Under the pieces are notes generated by a model, which saw only the letters and a program-made list of their open reading frames with translations, searched no databases and was not told the origin of the DNA. A DNA stretch of 49,118 nt from Liquorilactobacillus vini DSM 20605 (GTDB lineage Bacteria > Bacillota > Bacilli > Lactobacillales > Lactobacillaceae), in NCBI RefSeq assembly GCF_000255495.1, contig NZ_AHYZ01000079.1:1-49118 (forward strand). Reading direction: 5' to 3'. How positions within the stretch are numbered: the stretch's first letter is position 1; every line of letters starts with the position of its first letter. The position numbers were made by a program, and so were the translations under genes. This document shows, one piece after another, positions 7,890 to 16,076 of the stretch.

Positions 7890-9605
7890 TCAGACACTCC
7901 TTAATGAACGACTTAACTGAACAAATGCACCATGTTGCTGCTGCAGTTGAGCCAGGGTCCCTTGTTCGACAATCTTTCCTTGATCAATTACCAAAATCCA
8001 GTCCATTTCCTGCATCCAATGCAAACGATGAGTTGCAAAAAATACTAAATGATCTGTCATTAATGGCAACATCCGCTCCTTCAACTCAACTTCAGTTTCA
8101 ATATCCAAATGGGCAGTTGGTTCATCAAATAAAAGTATTTTTCGGCTTTGATCAAGAAAAGCTCGCGCTAAAGCAATCCGCTGGGCTTGACCTCCACTCA
8201 GTGCGCGGGCACCCTCACCAATTTGCGTATCCAATCCCGCCGGCAACTGAGCTACTAATCTTTCCAAGCCAACGACTTTAACTGCCTGCTCAACTTGGGC
8301 TGTCGTTGCCTGCGGTTGATAAAAAGCAATATTGTCACGCAATGAAGCTCGAAAAATATACGGGTTTTGCGGAATATAGATTAGCTGCCGTTGCCAATCA
8401 GGCTGAGCAAAAGATGCTAGTTCCTGACCAGCGATTTTAATTTGAGCTGACTGCGGTTTTAAAAAGCCACCCAAAAGATTAATCAAAGTTGACTTACCTG
8501 AACCGCTCAATCCAATGATCCCGATCTTTTGAAAACCAATCGCTTGAAAATTCAACTGCTGTAAAGACTTTGACTGCTGCGGATAAGCAAAGTCCAACTG
8601 GGAAATTGTCAACTGGCTTTGATCATTCCAGGCTGGCAATGAAACTTTGGTTATTTCAGTTGTTTTAACTGCCAAAATCTGGTTGATTGCCGTTAAAGCA
8701 TTTTTGCCATCTAAAGTTGCATGATAATCATTTGAAAAATCCCGAATCGGCAAGAAATAATCCGGACTTAAGGTTAAAATTGTCAAGGCCGGGAACAATA
8801 AGATTGTCCCGTCAACTAAGCGGATTCCTAGTAAAACAGCGACCACTGCAATCGAAAGGGTCGTAAAGAAATCGAGTGCAAAAGTTGATAAAATTGCTAC
8901 TTTCAGTGTACTCATCGTTGCGCGGCGAAACCGTTCACTCGTTTTAAAAATACTGCGGGCATAGCGTTGGCTTAATCCTAAATATTTCAGGGTATCAATC
9001 CCACGTAGTGAATCAACAAAATGATTTGATAGCAGCTGATAAGTATGATATTGGCGATCAGCTTTGGCTTGGGCAGCATAGCCTAAGACGATCATAAAAA
9101 TCACAATTAAAGGATAAATAATCAGCAAAAAAACACCCGAGCGCCAATCTAAATACCAAATAACTGCCAAAATCAGCCAAGGAACAACCATCATGGTAGT
9201 TGATTTAGCCAAAATCAGCCGCAGATATTTTTCGACTTGATCGATTCCCTCTAAAGCCATCGTTGTCACATTACCTGTCCCTTGACCTTGAATCAGCGAT
9301 GGCCCTTGTTCAAAGACTTTGCTAAGCAATTCTTGCCGCAAACGTTGCGCTTGCTGACGCGAATAACTATCAAGCAAGTCCTCTTTGCGCCATAAAATCA
9401 AATGCCGTAGCAAATAACATAGCACAAAGAAACCAATCCATTGCCATTGCTCGCTTAATGCTTGGCCAGCCCATAAATCAGTGATTGCTTTAGCTAAAAA
9501 ACAAGCCTGCCCCAATATTGAAGCGGCTTGCAAACCGGCTAATCCCAAAAGCAGCACTAACACTAGCCGAATTCGCGGGAAAGTCAGTAACTTTTTATCA
9601 ATCAT
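7890..9605 (-). CDS. cydD: Heterodimeric ABC exporter subunit CydD (cytochrome bd assembly)
   Basis: A 571-residue half-transporter with an N-terminal six-helix domain and a C-terminal ATPase: Walker A GLSGSGKST, signature LSGGQAQRIALARAFL, Walker B ILLFDEPTAHLD. The first helix region (ILGQACFLAKAI) resembles CydD more than CydC. It partners with CydC, encoded two bases downstream, and starts two bases after cydB. Some lactic acid bacteria name the two ABC genes in the opposite order; I follow the E. coli-style assignment. Confidence 0.92.
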   Translation of the reverse strand: MIDKKLLTFPRIRLVLVLLLGLAGLQAASILGQACFLAKAITDLWAGQALSEQWQWIGFFVLCYLLRHLILWRKEDLLDSYSRQQAQRLRQELLSKVFEQGPSLIQGQGTGNVTTMALEGIDQVEKYLRLILAKSTTMMVVPWLILAVIWYLDWRSGVFLLIIYPLIVIFMIVLGYAAQAKADRQYHTYQLLSNHFVDSLRGIDTLKYLGLSQRYARSIFKTSERFRRATMSTLKVAILSTFALDFFTTLSIAVVAVLLGIRLVDGTILLFPALTILTLSPDYFLPIRDFSNDYHATLDGKNALTAINQILAVKTTEITKVSLPAWNDQSQLTISQLDFAYPQQSKSLQQLNFQAIGFQKIGIIGLSGSGKSTLINLLGGFLKPQSAQIKIAGQELASFAQPDWQRQLIYIPQNPYIFRASLRDNIAFYQPQATTAQVEQAVKVVGLERLVAQLPAGLDTQIGEGARALSGGQAQRIALARAFLDQSRKILLFDEPTAHLDIETEVELKERMLPLMTDHLVFFATHRLHWMQEMDWILVIDQGKIVEQGTLAQLQQQHGAFVQLSRSLRSV

Positions 9606-9607
9606 AA

Positions 9608-10627
9608 TTAATACCCAGAGCCAGTTTCCGGACGGTGACTGATCCGTTCATGAAAAATATAGTAGGTCCAACCAATATAAGCCAAGACAAACGGCAAGAA
9701 GACACAAACAACGATTGTCATAACTTTCAAGGTATATGGGCTTGAAGATGCTGTCGAAATCAGCAAATCATATTTTGGGCTGATTGAACTGATCATAACC
9801 CGGGGAAATAAACCAGTAAACAAAAGTGCAACTAATGCAACAAAGGTTAAGCCACTAGCTAAGAAAGCTGGCATTTCCTTTGATTTCATTACACTAATAT
9901 GAGCTCCAACTGTTAATAAAACGATCAAGACTAGCAGTCCTAAAGTTGCTGCAAAATGAACGGCGAAGAAATCCGTCTTGAAGTACATTAGAATAGCAAA
10001 AATTACTAAACCAACGTACAAGATCCAATAAAACATGCTAGCTTGATTTTTCGCCCGCTGCCGAATCGGACCAGTTGTTTTCAAAGCAATGTAATTTAAG
10101 CCGTGCAGATAACTCAGCAAAGTGACTGCCACTCCGCCAACAACCGAAAACCAATTAATATAATCAGTAAATGAAGCGCTCATATTGCCCTTAGCATCAA
10201 GTGGCATTCCTTGAATCATACTGATGAAAACCACGCCAAAGAAAAACGGCACGATTAAGCTGCCCAGCACTAATGCTGCTTCCCAAAGTCCCTTTTTATG
10301 ATCCAGCGATTGTGCCTTAAATTCAAAGGAAACTCCGCGAATGATCAAACCAACTAAAATGATAAAGAACAACAAATAGTAGCCACTAAAGAGAGCTGAA
10401 TACCAAAACGGGAAAGAAGCAAACATCGCTCCGCCAGCCGTAATCAACCAAACTTCATTGCCATCCCAAACCGGACCAATTGTTGCAATCAGCTGATCTT
10501 TTTCCTGCTCGTTAACAGCTAACCCCTTTGTTGCCATTCCAACTCCGAAATCAAATCCTTCAAGGAAGAAGAAACCTGCAAATAAGACTCCGATTAGTAA
10601 AAACCAAATAAATTGTAAAGGACTCAT
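9608..10627 (-). CDS. cydB: Cytochrome bd quinol oxidase subunit II
   Basis: A 339-residue integral membrane protein with about eight to nine helices. The N-terminus has the characteristic FLEGFDFGVGM, followed by GPVWDGNEVWLITAGGAMFA, both hallmarks of CydB. It forms the oxidase with CydA and carries electrons from quinol to oxygen. The ATG overlaps the cydA stop (TAATG), so the two subunits are translationally coupled. Confidence 0.96.
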   Translation of the reverse strand: MSPLQFIWFLLIGVLFAGFFFLEGFDFGVGMATKGLAVNEQEKDQLIATIGPVWDGNEVWLITAGGAMFASFPFWYSALFSGYYLLFFIILVGLIIRGVSFEFKAQSLDHKKGLWEAALVLGSLIVPFFFGVVFISMIQGMPLDAKGNMSASFTDYINWFSVVGGVAVTLLSYLHGLNYIALKTTGPIRQRAKNQASMFYWILYVGLVIFAILMYFKTDFFAVHFAATLGLLVLIVLLTVGAHISVMKSKEMPAFLASGLTFVALVALLFTGLFPRVMISSISPKYDLLISTASSSPYTLKVMTIVVCVFLPFVLAYIGWTYYIFHERISHRPETGSGY

Positions 10628-12048
10628 TATTCGAACGCCTCCTTGTCAAATGGATCAACTTTGTCTGCTCGACGATCTTTTTCAGCTTGTTGTTCCTCAT
10701 AGCCCGGACCTTTCTTCAAAACTACCCGAACTAGTGAAATCATCGTTGCTGCCAAGAATGTGAACAGTAAGAAATATACAATATTTGAAGTCAGTAGCGA
10801 ACCAACTGAAACATTTGGCGAAACACTTTCTGGAATCGTAAATAGGCCGTAAACTGTCCATGGATAACGTCCTAACTCAGTTACTAGCCAACCAGCAGTG
10901 TTTGCCAAAAATGGTGCAAAGGTACATAAACCAATGATCCATAGCATCCAGCGGTGCTCATATAAAATCGGCTTTTTTTTGCGCGTCAAGAATAAACCCA
11001 GCGCAGAAACCAGCAGCATTAAAGCGCCAAAACCAGCCATGACTCTGAAACTCCAAAACAAAGCATTGACCGGTGGATAGTAATTATTCTGCTTGCCGTA
11101 TTTCTTTTCTAATTGCGCATTGACTTCATTCATCCCTTTGACTGCTCCAGAAGTACGGCCATAAGCTAAAATACTTAACATATCCGGAATGTCCAAACTG
11201 AAGTCGTTTTTATGTTCTTTTTCATTTGACCAATCGATTACTGCCCAAGAAGCGTGTTTGCCGGTCGTATTGTAAAGCCCCTCAGTTGCGGCAAATTTCA
11301 TCGGTTGTTCATTGATCAAATATTTCATCTGCTGATCACCGGCAAAAATTACGAGAACTGAACCAATCAAAGCCAACAACAAACCTAAGCGCAATGACTT
11401 TTTATAAAAATGAGTCTCTTTAGCTGTTTTGCTTAAGAGCTGAAAAGCTGCCAACCCAGCAATAATGATTCCGCCAGTAACGATTGTGCCGGAAATAACA
11501 TGACCAAATTCATACCAAAGCTGCGGATTTTTCAATAAAGCACTAAAGCTCGTCATGACAGCATGACCATTTTTGATAGCATAACCTGTCGGATGCTGCA
11601 TGAAACTATTAGCTGTCAAGATCCACAGAGCGGAGATCATTGAAGCAAAAGTTACCAGCCAGATAAAGGTCACGTGCAATTTTGGCCCAACTTTCTCCCA
11701 AGTAAACATCCATAAACCTAAAAAAGTTGATTCCATAAAGAATGCCAGCAGCGCTTCAATCGCCAGCGGTGCTCCAAAAATATCCCCCATAAATCTTGAA
11801 TAATCAGACCAGTTCATCCCAAATTGGAACTCTTGAATGATCCCGGTAACAACTCCAACGGCAAAGGTCAATAGAAAAATATTCCCCCAAAACTTTGCCA
11901 TCCGGAGATATTCTTTCTTTTTAGTTACAACATAGGTCGTTTCCATAATGGCAACAGCAAGCGCGGTCCCAATTGAAAATGGTACAAAGAAAAAATGGAA
12001 GACCGTGGTCATTGCAAACTGAAAGCGTGCCAATGAAACGATACTCAT
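10627..12048 (-). CDS. cydA: Cytochrome bd quinol oxidase subunit I
   Basis: A 473-residue subunit holding the haems and the quinol site. Visible are RFQFAMTTVFHFFF with His18 (counterpart of the b595 ligand), WGNIFLLTFAVGV, and the conserved GRYPW near residue 395. It is about 50 residues shorter than the E. coli protein, as expected for the short Q-loop class of Gram-positive bacteria. The start is ATG 12048, preceded by AAGGAGGAGA; the open frame goes on to 12174 but has no other good ribosome binding site. Lactobacilli generally cannot make haem, so activity probably depends on external haem, which fits the hrtRBA-like locus at 21-23.5 kb. Confidence 0.96.
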   Translation of the reverse strand: MSIVSLARFQFAMTTVFHFFFVPFSIGTALAVAIMETTYVVTKKKEYLRMAKFWGNIFLLTFAVGVVTGIIQEFQFGMNWSDYSRFMGDIFGAPLAIEALLAFFMESTFLGLWMFTWEKVGPKLHVTFIWLVTFASMISALWILTANSFMQHPTGYAIKNGHAVMTSFSALLKNPQLWYEFGHVISGTIVTGGIIIAGLAAFQLLSKTAKETHFYKKSLRLGLLLALIGSVLVIFAGDQQMKYLINEQPMKFAATEGLYNTTGKHASWAVIDWSNEKEHKNDFSLDIPDMLSILAYGRTSGAVKGMNEVNAQLEKKYGKQNNYYPPVNALFWSFRVMAGFGALMLLVSALGLFLTRKKKPILYEHRWMLWIIGLCTFAPFLANTAGWLVTELGRYPWTVYGLFTIPESVSPNVSVGSLLTSNIVYFLLFTFLAATMISLVRVVLKKGPGYEEQQAEKDRRADKVDPFDKEAFE

Positions 12049-12145
12049 GCAGATCTCCTCCTTTATAATTGCTTTTTGTCTCTTGAAAGCAACAATTGCT
12101 CCCTTCAACAACAAATAAAAATAAATAATTGAATTTACCACTCTT

Positions 12146-12174
12146 AATATACTCCACCTTAGTGAAAAATCCAA
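12146..12174 (-). promoter_or_regulatory. Candidate cydABDC promoter
   Basis: On the minus strand TTGGAT (-35, 12169-12174), a 17-base spacer and TATATT (-10, 12146-12151). The spacer contains TTTTTCAC, which is also one arm of the palindrome about 22 bases upstream of the -35. Confidence 0.6.
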
Positions 12175-12195
12175 TAAGTTTAATAAATAAAGCTT

Positions 12196-12215
12196 GTGAA
12201 AAATGTATTTTTCAC
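12196..12215. promoter_or_regulatory. Perfect palindrome upstream of the cyd promoter (candidate operator)
   Basis: GTGAAAAATGTATTTTTCAC has two perfect 8-bp arms around TGTA. Its centre is about 65 bases upstream of the predicted cyd start, a typical activator position. It resembles a Rex box (GTGAA...TTCAC) but the half-sites are ten bases apart instead of six, so I do not call it Rex. Confidence 0.45.
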
Positions 12216-12218
12216 TGC

Positions 12219-12259
12219 ACTAGTCAGGAAGCTGAGTACTCAATCTTCCTAACACTAGT
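12219..12259. repeat. Imperfect 41-bp inverted repeat in the cydA upstream region
   Basis: ACTAGTCAGGAAG pairs with CTTCCTAACACTAGT, with GAGTACTC as a palindromic core. There is no T-run on either side. The rest of the 335-base gap between cydA and the DUF1516 gene (12260-12383) is AT-rich and shows no gene. Confidence 0.4.
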
Positions 12260-12383
12260 TGCCACAGTTATCCGCTTTCACCATACTTTCATGTTTATTC
12301 TTTAATTATAAAAAACAAGAAGTCTCAATTATTTACTTACTTTTAATGCATAATTATTCACAAGCTATTAAAAAATAATTTTT

Positions 12384-12737
12384 CTAAACTAGACTTATTA
12401 AGGGATAACCTGCTGATAACAGCAAACCAAAGATGATCAGCACAATCACTGACATTAAAATCAGTCCGCGACCAAGACCCGTAAGCTGGCTGACACGTTT
12501 AAAGAGAATTTCACAAAGTCCAATCACTACCAAAGCCGCTAATGCTTTTAAAACAGCCAACACCGGCGACTTTGACCAAGCATAGTCAAACAGCATTATT
12601 CCACTAATAATGGCAATTAAATAATCAATTCGAGCCGTCATTACAACTGTTGCAAGTGCCTTTTTTTTAATAACAGTGATCAAAATTACGCCAAATAAGA
12701 TAACTGCTGCTAATAAATGGAGCCATAACCAAATCAT
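12384..12737 (-). CDS. DUF1516 (YisL-like) membrane protein
   Basis: A 117-residue protein with four hydrophobic helices; the stretch GLCEILFKR before the last helix and overall length match the DUF1516/YisL family, whose function is unknown. I choose ATG 12737, seven bases after GGAGGAAA, giving MIWLWLHLL; the frame continues to 12800 through the terminator of the upstream gene, which cannot be coding. It sits alone between the cyd promoter region and the secreted hydrolase. Confidence 0.7.
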   Translation of the reverse strand: MIWLWLHLLAAVILFGVILITVIKKKALATVVMTARIDYLIAIISGIMLFDYAWSKSPVLAVLKALAALVVIGLCEILFKRVSQLTGLGRGLILMSVIVLIIFGLLLSAGYPLISLV

Positions 12738-12772
12738 CAATATTTCCTCCAAATTATGTAAGTTCAAATCCA

Positions 12773-12820
12773 TAAAAAAGTGTACCTTGTCTGCAAACAC
12801 AATTCAAACAAAGTACACTT
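12773..12820 (-). terminator. Intrinsic terminator after the DUF915 hydrolase
   Basis: On the minus strand AAGTGTACTTTGTTTG pairs with CAGACAAGGTACACTT (one mismatch zone), followed by six Ts. Confidence 0.88.
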
Positions 12821-12837
12821 ATGTTTTATTTTAAATT

Positions 12838-13674
12838 CTAAGAAGCTTTCCATAAAAACTGGTTAATCAAACGACTGACTTTAAGATTATGGTGTAATTG
12901 GCTATGTTGGGCTGATGCTCCAGAAATTTTAATTTGCTGATAGCTTTTAGCACGATGTTGCAATAAATATTTTAGAGAACGAGCTGAAACTGTGCTAACA
13001 CGTCCATCAGAATTACTTCCATTATTCAAATTTCCATAGATATTCATCACTCTTGTCTGGTCAAATGAATAATGATCGCGATGAGTTAAAAAGTAATGAT
13101 AAAAAAAGCTAAGTCTCGTCGGTAAACCATTTTTTTGTAAACGATTATTTAAAAAACTATATCCATCAATATTAGATCCGTCAAATGGACCTGCGATATC
13201 AACTTGATGCTTAAGTTTAAGCCCTGACAAGCGTTTGTCTCCCAGTAAATAATACATCAGATCTAAGTTTCCCATCGAGTGAGCTACAACGTTATATTTA
13301 TGAAAATGATATTTTCGTTGCAAACGATGTAAAACATCCGCTAACCAATCTGCATCTTGATGATAATTTCGATCCCGATTATCAACAAAATCAACTTCAA
13401 CAATTGGATTACGACTATTCCTTCGCCAGGTAGCTGAATGTTGCAACAATACCTTTCCTGTTGGCAAAACATTAGCTCGAACTACTGAATCAGTTACTCC
13501 AGCTTGTTTCGCTTTCCGAACAAAAAAAAGTTCTGCTCGATAGCTGCTGCCATAACCATGCAAGAAAAACGTTGGGGTTTGTGTCCGATTGTTGGTTTGG
13601 CTCCCCTTTGTCCATCCCACCATGGTCACACCTAAAATAGCCAAAACAACCCATAAACCGTAATATCTTTTCAT
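12838..13674 (-). CDS. Secreted or membrane-anchored alpha/beta hydrolase, DUF915 family
   Basis: A 278-residue protein with a short charged N-terminus and one hydrophobic segment (signal peptide or anchor), then an alpha/beta-hydrolase domain. Visible are the oxyanion-type FFLHGYGSS and the nucleophile elbow AHSMGN (GxSxG variant with Ala first). DUF915 members are lipase/esterase-like proteins common in lactobacilli; substrate unknown. The start is ATG 13674, eight bases after AAGGGAG. It is a single gene with its own terminator. Confidence 0.85.
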   Translation of the reverse strand: MKRYYGLWVVLAILGVTMVGWTKGSQTNNRTQTPTFFLHGYGSSYRAELFFVRKAKQAGVTDSVVRANVLPTGKVLLQHSATWRRNSRNPIVEVDFVDNRDRNYHQDADWLADVLHRLQRKYHFHKYNVVAHSMGNLDLMYYLLGDKRLSGLKLKHQVDIAGPFDGSNIDGYSFLNNRLQKNGLPTRLSFFYHYFLTHRDHYSFDQTRVMNIYGNLNNGSNSDGRVSTVSARSLKYLLQHRAKSYQQIKISGASAQHSQLHHNLKVSRLINQFLWKAS

Positions 13675-13851
13675 CCAGCCCACTCCCTTGAGCTTATTTT
13701 CGCTTAGAATACCATAATTTCTATAAGAATCAATCGCTGAAGGTTTAAAAAATCATTAAGGTTGCTAAAGATTTACTTAAAAATTTAAAGTTCAGTTAAA
13801 GAAGCTAGTCATCAGCAGATGTTTGGTCGTAAACATTTTTAAATCCTAAAA

Positions 13852-13907
13852 ATAAAAAAATACTGTTTCACTCGAGAACGTTTTTGTTCTTTCTTTGTGA
13901 AACAGTA
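13852..13907 (-). terminator. Intrinsic terminator after the trehalose PTS genes
   Basis: On the minus strand TACTGTTTCAC pairs with GTGAAACAGTA, with a smaller GAAC/GTTC hairpin in the loop, followed by a T-rich run. Confidence 0.88.
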
Positions 13908-13929
13908 CAATTTTAATAATTTTTTTCAA

Positions 13930-15396
13930 CTAAGCTTTCGCCGGATTCTTCTTCTTTTCAACTTTTTGGCCCATGACCATTTTATCATTGTAACCCCAGA
14001 ACCAGGTTACCAAGAAGCTAACAATAATCGCTGCCAAACTTGATAATAAGAAAGCATAAAAGCTGGTCAAATTAGTCGGATTTTTTGGATCAAAGAATGA
14101 TGAAAAGCCAATCAACGATCCCGTAAAGCCAAACATATTACCATGCATTAAACCAGTAATGAAACCACTGACAGCGGATCCAATCAAGCCAGAAACAAAG
14201 ACGCGCCGATAACGCAGGTTAACACCGTAAATTGCGGGCTCAGTTACTCCACAGAAAGCTGAAATTGCAGCGGCAAAGCCAAGTTCTTTTAATTCACTTT
14301 TATGTGACTTAATAGCAACTGCTAGGACCGCAGCTCCTTGTGAAACCATTGTACCAGAAATAATTGCGTTCAAAGCACTTTCGCCACTGCCGGAAATTTG
14401 CTGAGCGACCAGTGGCACAACGCCCCAATGCAAACCAAAAATCACCAAGACTTGATAGAAACCGCCAATTACTAAACCACCAAGCCAACCAGAAACACTA
14501 ACTAACCAATTAATAAAATCAGCAATTCCGTTGGCAGCCCCTTGAATAACCGGACCAGTAATCACTAAAGTAATTGCACTGACAATTAAGATTGTAAATA
14601 ATGGATTAAAAATCATTTGCAAATAACTTGGCAAAACTTTTTTAAACCAGTCACCAATTTTTTTAGCTAACCAAGCTGCCAAAATCATTGGAAAAATTGA
14701 ATAGGTATACTTCAAAAACTGAAAATCAAAGCCACCAATCGAGAACATCGTCTTAAAGGCTGTGCCCCAAGTAACAATCTGCGGATAAGTTAAAACACCG
14801 CCGATAACGGCCGCTACGATTGGATCTCCGCCTAAATAACGAGCAGCTGCAAAGCCAACCATAATTGGCAGGAAATAAAAGGCCGAATCTGCCATTGCGC
14901 TAATAGTAATATAGACTGTACTCTTAGCATTTAAAATTGCGCCAAGCTGAGGAAGTGTTAATAATGCCAAAATACCTTTAATAATCCCAGAAGCTGCAAT
15001 TACTCCAATTACTGGCGTCATTGATCCAGTGATCAAGCCAATCAACTTATTGACCGCACGAACAAAACCATTACCGCTTTCTGGTTCTGCACTAGCTGCT
15101 GTTTCACTAGCAGTACCATCATTTAATTTAGCTGCAAATTGTGGCCCTAGTTCATCAACAACCGCATCATAGACATTGGTTACTTCGTTGCCGATAACAA
15201 CTTGATACTGACCGGAAGCTTTAATAACGTCGATTACACCTTTAGTATTTTTCAAGGCTTCATCATTGGCTTGACTTTCATCTTTTAAATAAAACCGCAA
15301 CCGGGTAATGCAATGGATCAGATTATTGACATTTTCTTCCCCACCAACATCTTGGATAATTGTCTTGGCTAATTCTGAATAATCTTTTTTTGCCAT
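13930..15396 (-). CDS. treB: PTS trehalose-specific EIIBC component
   Basis: A 488-residue PTS permease that imports and phosphorylates trehalose to trehalose 6-phosphate. The N-terminal EIIB domain (1-90) has the phosphorylated Cys29 in IHCITRLRF. The EIIC domain (about 110-480) has about ten helices, HWGVVPLV and GVTEPAIYG. It has no EIIA domain; this is supplied by the gene six bases upstream. Trehalose specificity is inferred from the divergent treR-treC pair. The ATG has an AAAGGAGTGATC ribosome binding site. Confidence 0.92.
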   Translation of the reverse strand: MAKKDYSELAKTIIQDVGGEENVNNLIHCITRLRFYLKDESQANDEALKNTKGVIDVIKASGQYQVVIGNEVTNVYDAVVDELGPQFAAKLNDGTASETAASAEPESGNGFVRAVNKLIGLITGSMTPVIGVIAASGIIKGILALLTLPQLGAILNAKSTVYITISAMADSAFYFLPIMVGFAAARYLGGDPIVAAVIGGVLTYPQIVTWGTAFKTMFSIGGFDFQFLKYTYSIFPMILAAWLAKKIGDWFKKVLPSYLQMIFNPLFTILIVSAITLVITGPVIQGAANGIADFINWLVSVSGWLGGLVIGGFYQVLVIFGLHWGVVPLVAQQISGSGESALNAIISGTMVSQGAAVLAVAIKSHKSELKELGFAAAISAFCGVTEPAIYGVNLRYRRVFVSGLIGSAVSGFITGLMHGNMFGFTGSLIGFSSFFDPKNPTNLTSFYAFLLSSLAAIIVSFLVTWFWGYNDKMVMGQKVEKKKNPAKA

Positions 15397-15402
15397 TTTT
15401 GA

Positions 15403-15900
15403 TCACTCCTTTTCGTGAATGAGAGTTGCTACTGACTGACCTACACTGACTTGCTGTTCCGCAATTGGCTGTAATTCAATTGCTTGATCAGCTGAATTGG
15501 TAATCACTAAAATCACAGTCGTTGGCAGACCGGCCGCTTTAACGGCAGCTAAGTCCATTGCCATTAATTTCTGACCGGCTTTGACCTGCTGACCTTTTTT
15601 AACATAGACTTCAAATGGTTTTCCATTCAAACCAACTGTATCGACCCCCAAGTGCAGCAAAACGTCCAAACCATCGGCCGTTTTGATTCCCAGTGCATGT
15701 TTAGTCTCAGCAATCATTGAAATTTCACCAGCTACTGGGGCACTAATTTCCCCACTAACAGGTTCAATTCCTAAGCCTTTTCCCATTGCTCCTCCAGAAA
15801 AGACCGCATCTTGAACTTTGCTCAACGAAATCAAGTTCCCATTAACTGGGGCTGTCAATTCTGTTGTTGGACCACTTTTTTTCTTTTTGAACCCAAACAA
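15403..15900 (-). CDS. PTS glucose-type EIIA component
   Basis: A 165-residue free-standing EIIA of the glucose family. His83 in LLHLGVDT is the phosphorylated residue and His68 in TKHALGI the second active-site histidine. It would pass phosphate from HPr to Cys29 of the EIIBC protein encoded downstream. TTG 15900 has AGGAG eight bases upstream; the alternative GTG at 15909 overlaps the ribosome binding site. First gene of the treA-type PTS unit and preceded by cre and TreR-like sites. Confidence 0.9.
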   Translation of the reverse strand: MFGFKKKKSGPTTELTAPVNGNLISLSKVQDAVFSGGAMGKGLGIEPVSGEISAPVAGEISMIAETKHALGIKTADGLDVLLHLGVDTVGLNGKPFEVYVKKGQQVKAGQKLMAMDLAAVKAAGLPTTVILVITNSADQAIELQPIAEQQVSVGQSVATLIHEKE

Positions 15901-15914
15901 ACCAACCACTCCTT

Positions 15915-15928
15915 TTAAGCGTTTTCAA
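15915..15928 (-). promoter_or_regulatory. cre site (catabolite control) of the trehalose PTS operon
   Basis: On the minus strand TTGAAAACGCTTAA, close to the CcpA consensus TGWAARCGYTWNCW. It lies just downstream of the predicted start, a roadblock/repression position. Confidence 0.7.
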
Positions 15929-15939
15929 TTTTCGATATT

Positions 15940-15968
15940 ATCTTACAACTTGTCTATACATCTGTCAA
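15940..15968 (-). promoter_or_regulatory. Candidate promoter of the trehalose PTS operon
   Basis: On the minus strand TTGACA (15963-15968), a 17-base spacer and TAAGAT (15940-15945). A TreR-like box lies in the spacer. Confidence 0.65.
15950..15961. promoter_or_regulatory. TreR-like operator 1
   Basis: TTGTCTATACAT, close to the known TreR operator TTGTATATACAA. It falls between -35 and -10 of the PTS promoter. An identical copy lies at 16017-16028. Confidence 0.7.
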
Positions 15969-16012
15969 ATAATTTGAAAAAGTCTTTTAAAATCAAATGT
16001 TAATCAATGCAC

Positions 16013-16040
16013 TTGTTTGTCTATACATAAATGCTATAAT
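16013..16040 (+). promoter_or_regulatory. Candidate treR-treC promoter
   Basis: TTGTTT (16013-16018), a 16-base spacer and TATAAT (16035-16040). The second TreR-like box covers the spacer. Confidence 0.65.
16017..16028. promoter_or_regulatory. TreR-like operator 2
   Basis: TTGTCTATACAT, identical to operator 1 and in the same orientation, in the spacer of the treR-treC promoter. TreR would thus repress both directions and itself. Confidence 0.7.
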
Positions 16041-16047
16041 AGTTTTT

Positions 16048-16061
16048 AGAAAACGATTTCT
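16048..16061 (+). promoter_or_regulatory. cre-like site of treR-treC
   Basis: AGAAAACGATTTCT keeps the AA-N-CG-N-T core of the CcpA consensus but departs from it at both outer bases. It lies just downstream of the predicted start. Confidence 0.5.
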
Positions 16062-16076
16062 AAGGAAGTGAGCTAA

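Noticed and set aside
7886..8281. Plus-strand open frame of 131 codons
   Set aside because: It lies opposite the cydD ATPase domain; no ribosome binding site and no recognisable protein.
12196..12215. Palindrome as a Rex box for NADH-dependent control of cyd
   Set aside because: The GTGAA/TTCAC half-sites are ten bases apart; Rex needs six. Reported only as an unassigned dyad.
12219..12259. Inverted repeat as a terminator for the DUF1516 gene
   Set aside because: There is no T-run on the minus strand after the stem.
13852..13907. TGTTTCAC...GTGAAAC arms as a second parS site
   Set aside because: The arms are 25 bases apart and form a terminator with a T-run; parS is contiguous.
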